From CAYINU01 sp964364855 (GTDB taxonomy: Bacteria > Margulisbacteria > Marinamargulisbacteria > CAYINU01): a stretch of DNA of 22,144 nt. The stretch spans positions 1 through 22,144 of the forward strand of contig CAYINU010000021.1 in NCBI GenBank assembly GCA_964364855.1, written 5' to 3'. The notes below the pieces were generated by a model. The model was not told the DNA's origin. It ran no database searches and saw only the letters and a list, made by a program, of their open reading frames with translations. This document shows, piece after piece, positions 1 to 5,889 of this stretch (positions are counted from its first letter, which is position 1; every line of letters begins with the position of its first letter). A program made the translations under genes and the position numbers.

Positions 1-1156
1 CATACAGCAGTGTTTTGTGGCCGGCGACTTTTTCAATCTATTTGTGGCCTTTGAGTTGATGTTGATGGCCTCCTATGCTCTGCTCTGCCTGTCCGTGTCG
101 GCTGCCCAGCTGCGCAGCGTCTGGTATTACCTCACGATTAATGTATTTGGTGGGACTCTCTTTTTGATGGCGGCTGGCCTTTGCTACGCACTCTTTGGCA
201 CCCTCAACTTTGCCGATATTTCGTATGCGGCCTTTTCACTGGCCGGGGATCCGCGACTCACCCTGTTTTGCATACTGGCATTCCTGATATTTGCATTAAA
301 AGCAGCGGCCTTTCCCCTATTTTATTGGCTACCCCGGACATACAAGACCTTGCCCGGCCCCATCGCAGCCTTGTTTGCGGCGCTTCTGACCAAGGTAGGC
401 ATCTATTGCATGCTCCGGGTTTTCGGTGGGGTGCTGCCCTTCCAATCCGTTGCGTTTCAGATGATGTGGGGATTGGGGCTACTTAGCATGGTCGTGATGA
501 TCGTGATGGCTCTCAAGGCCCAATCGCTACGGGATATTCTCAGCTTCAACTTGGTTGCCCATATCGGTGTGCTGATGCTGGCTTTGGGGCTGGCCTCTCC
601 CATGGGTTTTGTGGCCGCCGTGTATGATATGGCCCACCATATCTTGGTTATCGGATCCCTGTTTTTGTTGGCTGGACTGATACGCGAGGCAGCACAGTCC
701 GACCATCTTTCAAAATTGGGAGGCCTTTGGAAGTCCCAACCGCTCTTGTGCGGCCTTTTCCTGGTACAAAGCTTGTCGTTGGCCGGCGTACCGCCGCTGA
801 GTGGGTTTTGGGCGAAGTTGATGGTGGTGCTGGCAGACTTGGGCGTCGCATTAGCGGGAGGTCGCTTTGACCGGATGGCCGCGTGGGCATCGTTGGCCAT
901 CTTGATTTTGGTCAGTTTGCTGACGCTGTGGAGCCTGCTGAGGGTCACGGTCAGTCATTTCTGGCGACCGGAAACGTCCTCCGTTTCCAGGCGCCCTATC
1001 CCTTACCGTCCGACTGCGGTTGCCTCCGTTTTGGTGCTCGCCTCTCTGATGCTGGGACTGTTTCCCAATCCCTGGATTCGGCTTTCCGAACGCGCGATCC
1101 AACAATTGTTGGATAACGGCGGATACGTACAATCCGTACTCAAAGGGAATTCCTGA
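1..1156 (+). CDS. mrpD: Na+/H+ antiporter subunit D (MrpD/MnhD), 5' end missing
   Basis: Proton-pumping-type membrane subunit of the multisubunit Mrp (Mnh/Pha) cation/proton antiporter, homologous to the NuoL/M/N subunits of complex I. The reading frame is open to the window edge (residues IQQCFVAGDFFNLFVAFE precede and include the first possible GTG at 17), so the start lies upstream and the gene is partial. Visible family marks are the membrane glutamate in FNLFVAFELMLMASY, the lysine in FALKAAAFPLFYWLP, then LLTKVGIYCMLR, a histidine-bearing helix (DMAHHILVIGSLFLLAG) and LAGVPPLSGFWAK. The protein is almost entirely hydrophobic helices. Its stop overlaps the next start by one base (TGATG), which fits translational coupling within the mrpDEFG operon. 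Subunits A, B and C would be expected upstream of the window. The family assignment is secure; ion specificity cannot be read from sequence. Confidence 0.95.
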   Translation, partial: IQQCFVAGDFFNLFVAFELMLMASYALLCLSVSAAQLRSVWYYLTINVFGGTLFLMAAGLCYALFGTLNFADISYAAFSLAGDPRLTLFCILAFLIFALKAAAFPLFYWLPRTYKTLPGPIAALFAALLTKVGIYCMLRVFGGVLPFQSVAFQMMWGLGLLSMVVMIVMALKAQSLRDILSFNLVAHIGVLMLALGLASPMGFVAAVYDMAHHILVIGSLFLLAGLIREAAQSDHLSKLGGLWKSQPLLCGLFLVQSLSLAGVPPLSGFWAKLMVVLADLGVALAGGRFDRMAAWASLAILILVSLLTLWSLLRVTVSHFWRPETSSVSRRPIPYRPTAVASVLVLASLMLGLFPNPWIRLSERAIQQLLDNGGYVQSVLKGNS

Positions 1157-1635
1157 TGGCGTATAGCATGAGCCTCACTATATTAATTGCCCTATTGTGG
1201 ATGGCCCTCAATAACGACTGGTCTTTGGCACAAGCCCTCATCGGCCTGTTCTTAGGATTTGGGTTATTGGCCGCCGCTGTCCCCCTTTTTCGTACCAAAA
1301 CCTATATACGCCGTATCTCTTACGGCGTCCTTTTTGTGGCGTCATTCGCCAAAACATTTCTGATGGCCAACTATGCCATGGCGAAGGCCGTCATGACTGT
1401 ACCGGTCACGGATATGACACCAGCTATTCTGACCTATGACACCTCCGAGCTCAGGCGATTCGAGGTCGCTTTTTTGGCCCAATGCATCACACTGACACCG
1501 GGAACAACCACCATTGATGTCGCCGAGGACCGCTCAGAATTGGTCATTCATGCCTTTAACGGGTCTGATCTTCGCGCCATTCGAGAATCCATTACCCGAG
1601 AACTGGCCCGTCCGATGCTAAGGTTTACCCGATGA
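1156..1635 (+). CDS. mrpE: Na+/H+ antiporter subunit E (MrpE/MnhE)
   Basis: Small membrane subunit of the Mrp antiporter complex, 159 aa, the usual length for MrpE. Two or three hydrophobic helices occupy the first 75 residues (ILIALLWMALNNDWSLAQAL, FGLLAAAVPLF, VLFVASFAKTFLMANYAMAK). A cytoplasmic domain follows with the family-typical stretch AQCITLTPGTTTIDV and a histidine-containing strand (ELVIHAF). It starts one base inside the mrpD stop, and its own stop overlaps the mrpF start (ATGA), so order and coupling match the canonical D-E-F-G arrangement. An AAAGGGAA stretch shortly before the ATG may serve as ribosome binding site. Confidence 0.93.
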   Translation: MAYSMSLTILIALLWMALNNDWSLAQALIGLFLGFGLLAAAVPLFRTKTYIRRISYGVLFVASFAKTFLMANYAMAKAVMTVPVTDMTPAILTYDTSELRRFEVAFLAQCITLTPGTTTIDVAEDRSELVIHAFNGSDLRAIRESITRELARPMLRFTR

Positions 1636-1919
1636 TCTGGGGAGGGGCCATACTGATGGTGGTAGCGGGTCTGGTCTGTGCAGCCTACCGGCTGATACAG
1701 GGGCCAACGGCCTTTGACCGGGTCTTGTGTTTGGATGGCATTTCGGTGTCCATTATTGCCCTCATGGCCATTTACGGCATGCAAACGGGTTCCGAGCTGT
1801 TTATTGATGTGGCCCTGGTTCTGGCTCCGGTTAATTTTATCGCTACCATCGGATATTCGTACTATCTGTATCGGACCCATCCCGAAGGATCAGACTCCTC
1901 TGGAGAGGAGTCCGTATGA
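1632..1919 (+). CDS. mrpF: Na+/H+ antiporter subunit F (MrpF/MnhF)
   Basis: Three-helix Mrp subunit, 95 aa. The diagnostic MrpF motif is present: YRLIQGPTAFDRVLCLDGIS after the first helix, then an acidic residue in the last helix (ELFIDVALVLAPVNFIATIGYSYYL). Family members usually read DIALVLALLGFIGT here, so the segment LAPVNFIAT is a mild deviation. It overlaps mrpE by four bases (ATGA) and mrpG by four bases (ATGA), implying a single translationally coupled message. The short charged C-terminal tail (GSDSSGEESV) is probably cytoplasmic. Confidence 0.93.
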   Translation: MIWGGAILMVVAGLVCAAYRLIQGPTAFDRVLCLDGISVSIIALMAIYGMQTGSELFIDVALVLAPVNFIATIGYSYYLYRTHPEGSDSSGEESV

Positions 1920-2254
1920 TCTGGGCACTTCTGCTGTTGGCTGGCTGCGTTTTGATTTTGTTGGGGAATATCGGCCTTTTTCGTTTACCGGATTTCTTTT
2001 GTCGGGTTCATGCGTTAAGTAAAGCCATGTTGTTGGGGTGTGTGTTAGTATTGGCATCGGCTTGGCTGCATTTTGGGACATCTGCCATCGGTGCAAAAGC
2101 CGGCGTCACGATGATTTTTCTTTTTGTGACCTTGCCGTTGTCGAGCCATTTGCTAAGCCATGTCGCCTATCGCAAAAACATTCGCCGATGGCGTCACCAA
2201 CCCGTAGATCGCCAAAAACCAAGGAGGACCCGTGCCGTCAACGACACTCAATGA
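1916..2254 (+). CDS. mrpG: Na+/H+ antiporter subunit G (MrpG/MnhG)
   Basis: Last Mrp subunit, 112 aa, three hydrophobic helices. Family hallmarks are LLGNIGLFRLPDFFCRVHALSKA (related to the G-x-R-x-PD-x-x-R-x-H-A signature) and the two following helices (LLGCVLVLASAWLHF, GVTMIFLFVTLPLSSHLL). A basic tail (RKNIRRWRHQ) follows and should be cytoplasmic. The last 23 bases overlap the start of thiC in another frame, so the C-terminal tail sequence is constrained by the thiC ribosome binding site and start codon. It closes the mrp part of the operon. Confidence 0.93.
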   Translation: MIWALLLLAGCVLILLGNIGLFRLPDFFCRVHALSKAMLLGCVLVLASAWLHFGTSAIGAKAGVTMIFLFVTLPLSSHLLSHVAYRKNIRRWRHQPVDRQKPRRTRAVNDTQ

Positions 2255-3896
2255 TCCCAGCCTGTTAACCATTCCGGTACAAGCATATTCCGGTTCCCAA
2301 AAACGTTATCTGATCGACGAGGCAACCAGCCTTCGTGTAGGGTACCGCGCCGTGAGTCTGACCAATGGTGATCCGGATGTCGCTTTGTACGACACTTCAG
2401 GCCCTTACACGGATCCCAATGCCCTATTGGACCTATCAAAGGGATTGCCAGCCTTACGCGGTTCATGGATGGACCAGCGCCTGGACTGCGTGACTTTGCC
2501 GATGACAAGTTTGCAAACGGTGTCCCGTACTACCGCAGATGTGCAACCTTTTGTTCGTGGCGATACCCACCGTCGGGCACGTAAAGGGCGAAACGTCAGT
2601 CAAATGCACTACGCACGAAACGGTATTATCTCAGCCGAAATGGCCTATGTCGCTGCCCGGGAAGGATGCCAACCCGAGTTTGTTCGCGCAGAAATTGCCC
2701 GCGGCAGGGCCATTATTCCGGCCAATATCAATCACGTTGAACTGGAACCCATGATTATCGGACGGAATTTCAAAGTCAAAATCAATGCCAATATCGGCAA
2801 TTCGGCCATCCGCTCCAGCATCCGTGACGAAGTGGAAAAAATGATTTGGGCCGTGTATTGCGGTGCCGACACCATCATGGACTTGTCTACGGGAAAAAAT
2901 ATTCACGATACTCGCGAATGGATCATCCGCAATTCGCCCGTTCCTGTGGGCACCGTCCCCATCTACCAAGCCCTTGAAAAGGTAAATGGCAAAGCCGAAG
3001 AACTGACTTGGGATATTTTCCGAGAAACCCTCATTGAGCAAGCCGAACAAGGCGTCGATTACTTCACGATTCACGCCGGGGTACGCCTGCCCTACATTCC
3101 GCTAACGGCAAATCGGATGACTGGTATTGTCTCCCGCGGCGGATCCATCCTGGCCAAATGGTGCTTGGCCCACCACAAAGAGAATTTTTTGTACACGCAC
3201 TTTGAGGACATCTGCGAGATCATGAAAGCCTATGATGTGAGCTTCAGCCTCGGCGACGGCTTGCGGCCGGGGTCCATTGCCGATGCGAATGACCGCGCGC
3301 AATTCGCCGAACTGGAGACACTGGGGGAACTCACGCAACTGGCTTGGAACCACGACGTACAAGTGATGATCGAAGGTCCCGGCCATGTCCCGATGCACCT
3401 CATCAAAGAAAATATGGACAAGCAACTGGACATCTGCAAAGAAGCCCCGTTTTATACCTTAGGCCCTCTAACCACGGACATCGCACCCGGATATGACCAT
3501 ATCACCTCGGCCATCGGCGCCGCCATGATCGGGTGGTATGGTACCGCACTGTTATGCTATGTGACACCGAAAGAGCACCTGGGATTACCGAACAAAGACG
3601 ATGTCAAAGACGGGATCATGGCTTATAAAATTGCCGCCCACGCCGCCGATCTGGCCAAAGGACATCCCCTCGCCCGCCTGCGTGATGACGCATTGTCCAA
3701 AGCCCGGTTCGAGTTTCGTTGGGTGGATCAATTCAACCTGAGTTTGGACCCTGAAAAAGCCAAAGCTTTTCATGATCAAACCTTGCCGCAAGAAGGCGCG
3801 AAAGTCGCCCATTTCTGCTCAATGTGCGGGCCGCAATTTTGCTCGATGTCGATCACGCATGACATTCGGAAAGCGGAGGAAAGTGTGAAGCCTTAA
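2232..3896 (+). CDS. thiC: Phosphomethylpyrimidine synthase ThiC
   Basis: Radical-SAM enzyme of thiamin biosynthesis. It converts 5-aminoimidazole ribotide to 4-amino-5-hydroxymethyl-2-methylpyrimidine phosphate. The 554 aa include the conserved ThiC blocks: QMHYARNGIISAEM, RSSIRDEVEKMIWA, GADTIMDLSTGKNI, DYFTIHAGVRLPYI, SFSLGDGLRPGSI, MIEGPGHVPMHLI and LGPLTTDIAPGYDHI. Near the C-terminus sits the atypical cluster motif CSMCGPQFC (C529, C532, C537; CX2CX4C) that binds the [4Fe-4S] cluster. The GTG start is chosen because AAGGAGG sits at 2221-2227, just upstream; it places the start 23 bp inside mrpG. At 554 aa it is shorter than the roughly 630-residue enterobacterial enzyme, mainly in the N-terminal domain. 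No TPP riboswitch fits between mrpG and thiC, so control must come from upstream or from translational coupling. Confidence 0.97.
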   Translation: MPSTTLNDPSLLTIPVQAYSGSQKRYLIDEATSLRVGYRAVSLTNGDPDVALYDTSGPYTDPNALLDLSKGLPALRGSWMDQRLDCVTLPMTSLQTVSRTTADVQPFVRGDTHRRARKGRNVSQMHYARNGIISAEMAYVAAREGCQPEFVRAEIARGRAIIPANINHVELEPMIIGRNFKVKINANIGNSAIRSSIRDEVEKMIWAVYCGADTIMDLSTGKNIHDTREWIIRNSPVPVGTVPIYQALEKVNGKAEELTWDIFRETLIEQAEQGVDYFTIHAGVRLPYIPLTANRMTGIVSRGGSILAKWCLAHHKENFLYTHFEDICEIMKAYDVSFSLGDGLRPGSIADANDRAQFAELETLGELTQLAWNHDVQVMIEGPGHVPMHLIKENMDKQLDICKEAPFYTLGPLTTDIAPGYDHITSAIGAAMIGWYGTALLCYVTPKEHLGLPNKDDVKDGIMAYKIAAHAADLAKGHPLARLRDDALSKARFEFRWVDQFNLSLDPEKAKAFHDQTLPQEGAKVAHFCSMCGPQFCSMSITHDIRKAEESVKP

Positions 3897-3978
3897 GAGC
3901 CATACTTCCCATCATGACGGCAAATCTGGTAATGTAAGGGCTCTCCAAGTTCTCAAAATTATATCTCAGGAGGGCCGT

Positions 3979-4920
3979 ATGACGACTATACGACAAAAGA
4001 GACTAGCTGCAGTCCCACTCGATTTCACGGCTGCGTCCGTTGGCCAAGCACTTGCAGCGGTTGCCAAAGCCCGGGGAACAGCCGAGAAATGGAATGATTC
4101 GTGGGAAAGTGGGTCATGGAAAAGCTACTTAGCTGCCAGTTCCATCACCGGACCTCGAGGTGAGGTAAAACCGCTAGACACCGTGGTCGGGGGTGCTTTA
4201 TCCACCATAGTGGGTTCATATGGCATTCTCGAGAGGTTTTCCACCCTATTATCGGATTCTACTCCATCATCACGATCACATGCTCTCGCGGTTCTCGAGG
4301 CGCATCAATCGGCCCTCCTTGCCGCTTATACTGACGTCCGGATAAAATATATAGATTTCTGTGACAATAAAGAAGCCAAAGAATTTACGAGCCATCGTCT
4401 TCGAGTCATCAATCTTCCAGCTCAAAAGGTGCTTGATGACATCTGGCTTGCTATCGACTTATTTAACACGATCGCCACTGAACTCTCTTTACCCCAATCA
4501 CAACCCCATCCTGTTCTAAGCCTGCCAGATTACAATCGACCATTGAACATCAAGCCGTCAGCCGTCGAAAAAGCGCGCGATAACATGAAAGAAAAACTGT
4601 TCCCCAGAGCCCTCGGAACAATTGTCGCTCAAGCCAAATTAGATTCTCAACTAAAATTAGTAAACGATCGGCTAGGCTCTGCCGTTAAAGCGGTAGGGAC
4701 CCTCCTCCAACAAGGCAGCCAGGCTCAGCCGCAAGATATCGCATATCTCAGCGGAAAATTAAGGCGTACCTTAGGCAGTTTAGAGCGCTTCAACGATGCG
4801 CTAACCAAGCAACCGGGCGGGCAACTCAGTGCTACGGAAACGGAATATAAGGCTTGGTACGAAGCGTGCAGGGCGTACTTAAAGGCCGTTCAAGCCGGGA
4901 TTCCGGTTAGGCTTTATTAG
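3979..4920 (+). CDS. Uncharacterised helical protein, 313 aa
   Basis: I do not recognise this protein. It starts at an ATG with a strong ribosome binding site (AGGAGGG at about 3969-3975), 82 bp after thiC, so it is probably really expressed. The sequence looks mostly alpha-helical and soluble, with no signal peptide or membrane segment. It is alanine/leucine-rich with long amphipathic stretches (for example AVGTLLQQGSQAQPQDIAYL and the C-terminal EYKAWYEACRAYLKAVQAG). There are only two cysteines and no recognisable catalytic motif. It lies at the head of the accessory cluster containing the two giant paralogues, separated from them by a transposase element; it may have been co-transcribed with them before that insertion. 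I found no convincing similarity to the paralogues' N-terminal domain by eye. Confidence 0.8.
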   Translation: MTTIRQKRLAAVPLDFTAASVGQALAAVAKARGTAEKWNDSWESGSWKSYLAASSITGPRGEVKPLDTVVGGALSTIVGSYGILERFSTLLSDSTPSSRSHALAVLEAHQSALLAAYTDVRIKYIDFCDNKEAKEFTSHRLRVINLPAQKVLDDIWLAIDLFNTIATELSLPQSQPHPVLSLPDYNRPLNIKPSAVEKARDNMKEKLFPRALGTIVAQAKLDSQLKLVNDRLGSAVKAVGTLLQQGSQAQPQDIAYLSGKLRRTLGSLERFNDALTKQPGGQLSATETEYKAWYEACRAYLKAVQAGIPVRLY

Positions 4921-4933
4921 TTCGCCTAGGGTC

Positions 4934-4955
4934 CGGACGGAATACGGACGGAATA
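4934..4955 (+). repeat. Tandem 11-bp duplication
   Basis: CGGACGGAATA occurs twice head-to-tail (4934-4944 and 4945-4955), immediately before the first GGGGAC repeat and just after the 313-aa gene. It may mark the left boundary of the transposase element or be replication slippage. Confidence 0.7.
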
Positions 4956-5065
4956 ATAGGGGACGTAGCCGTAAATAAAATAGGGGACGTATAAAATAGG
5001 AAAATAGGGGACGTAGTCGAGGGGACAGAGAAAATAAAATAGGGGACGTAGTCGAGGGGACAGAG
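4955..5065 (+). repeat. Four direct GGGGAC repeats left of the transposase
   Basis: AATAGGGGACGTA starts at 4955, 4979, 5003 and 5038. Starts are 24, 24 and 35 bp apart. Copies three and four carry the longer form ending GTCGAGGGGACAGAG, which itself repeats the AGGGGAC core, giving six AGGGGAC cores in about 110 bp. These are the likely recognition repeats of the adjacent Y1 transposase. Confidence 0.8.
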
Positions 5066-5137
5066 CAAAAATGGTCATACTTTTTTTGTTTGAAATAAAT
5101 TATTTATTTTTTTAAATGAATGACGTAATATTTTGGT

Positions 5138-5716
5138 GTGGCTAGAAATCCGAGAATCGCGATTGCAGGTGGGTGGTACCATGTGATGAACCGAGGTAAC
5201 GCTCGCAGGCACATCTTTCTCTCAAAAAAACACTACCTCCATTTTCTCAATCTGCTCGACCTCGTCGCCCAGAAGTATGGGCTGGAAATTCATGCATTTT
5301 GCTTGATGGGCACACACTACCATTTGTTAGTCCACACACCCCAAAATAACCTAAGCTCGGCGATCCAATATCTCAATTCGAGATTTGCCATGGCGGTCAA
5401 TAAAGAGCGCAAACGAGACGGATTTGTTTTTAAGGGACGATTTAAATCTTTGCTTATTGCGAATAAGAAATATCTTCTAAACGTCGGTAGATATATTCAT
5501 TTGAACCCTGTTGAGTCCGGAATCTCCAAAAAACCTGAGGATTACGAATGGTCTAGTTGCAGAGACTATCTCCAAGCAAGCCCAAGATATCCTTGGTTAA
5601 AAACATCTCACGTTCAGCCAAATTCAGACTCCTACGACACCTACCTAAAAAAAGGGAACCCGCGGAAAATGCTCGACTTGTACAGCAAACAGAGACTCCC
5701 CAACCGGATCGAGTGA
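5138..5716 (+). CDS. REP-associated tyrosine transposase (Y1_Tnp, HUH family)
   Basis: Single-strand transposase/endonuclease of the RAYT group in the IS200/IS605 superfamily, 192 aa, a normal length. The N-terminus has the usual pattern (GGWYHVMNRGNARRHIF). The metal-binding HUH motif is HYH at residues 60-62 (LMGTHYHLLVHTP). The family block GRYIHLNPV (118-124 onward) contains or adjoins the catalytic tyrosine (Y119, or nearby Y112). FKGRFKSLLI and YEWSSCRDY are also typical. Translation begins at a GTG (5138) because no in-frame ATG precedes MARNPRI; no strong Shine-Dalgarno is visible. The gene is intact, so it may still act on the repeats framing it. It separates the 313-aa gene from the two large paralogues. 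Confidence 0.9.
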   Translation: MARNPRIAIAGGWYHVMNRGNARRHIFLSKKHYLHFLNLLDLVAQKYGLEIHAFCLMGTHYHLLVHTPQNNLSSAIQYLNSRFAMAVNKERKRDGFVFKGRFKSLLIANKKYLLNVGRYIHLNPVESGISKKPEDYEWSSCRDYLQASPRYPWLKTSHVQPNSDSYDTYLKKGNPRKMLDLYSKQRLPNRIE

Positions 5717-5756
5717 TCCGAAGCCATACTCTCCCCTAGCCTTTTTTTCCTCTTTG

Positions 5757-5784
5757 CTCCGTCCCCTCGGCTACGTCCCCTATC
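5757..5784 (-). repeat. Inverted GGGGAC repeat right of the transposase
   Basis: Read on the minus strand this is ATAGGGGACGTAGCCGAGG followed by GGACGGAG. It matches the long left units at 5003-5030 and 5038-5065 at about 25 of 28 positions, in opposite orientation. The 72 bp from 5785 to 5856 beyond it hold only AT-rich sequence and a short palindrome. Confidence 0.8.
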
Positions 5785-5804
5785 TCTGCAAGTTTCTTCT
5801 GAAA

Positions 5805-5814
5805 TATCGCGATA
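5805..5814. promoter_or_regulatory. Short palindrome TATCGCGATA upstream of the 906-aa gene
   Basis: A perfect 10-bp palindrome 75 bp before the ATG at 5890, just past the transposase element. It is followed by an A-rich stretch. It could be an operator, but a 10-bp palindrome can occur by chance, and I see no clear -35/-10 pair beside it. Confidence 0.25.
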
Positions 5815-5889
5815 AAATAAAATAAAAAAGGCGATACCTTAGTAATTGCGCTGGATATCAATCAACTTCAGATTCAAAGGAGTAATGCA

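Larger units (their letters stand above)
4934..5784 (+). mobile_element. REP-associated tyrosine transposase (RAYT/IS200-like) element with flanking repeats
   Basis: A Y1/HUH transposase gene (5138-5716) is enclosed by copies of one repeat, in direct orientation on the left and inverted on the right. The unit AATAGGGGACGTA occurs at 4955-4967, 4979-4991, 5003-5015 and 5038-5050. The last two are extended by GTCGAGGGGACAGAG (to 5030 and 5065). The right copy at 5757-5784 is the reverse complement of the extended 28-bp unit with about three mismatches. This organisation, with a single-strand-type transposase framed by short GGGGAC-containing repeats, is typical of RAYT elements. Exact ends are unknown; I used the outermost repeats. 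Confidence 0.75.

Noticed and set aside
457..948. Long minus-strand open frames opposite mrpD (and similar ones opposite thiC and within the phosphatase gene)
   Set aside because: They are antisense shadows of strongly conserved genes and show no domain features of their own.
3893..3945. Rho-independent terminator after thiC (AGAGCC ... GGGCTCT)
   Set aside because: The arms are only six or seven base pairs with a loop of about 35 bases and no T-run.
4934..5065. CRISPR array
   Set aside because: Repeat units are only 13-28 bp, spacing is irregular and partly made of repeat sequence, and no cas genes are present; the adjacent Y1 transposase explains them better.
5093..5109. AAATAAAT/ATTTATTT inverted repeat before the transposase start
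   Set aside because: It is made of A and T only within an AT-rich stretch, so it is likely by chance and too weak to be a stable hairpin.
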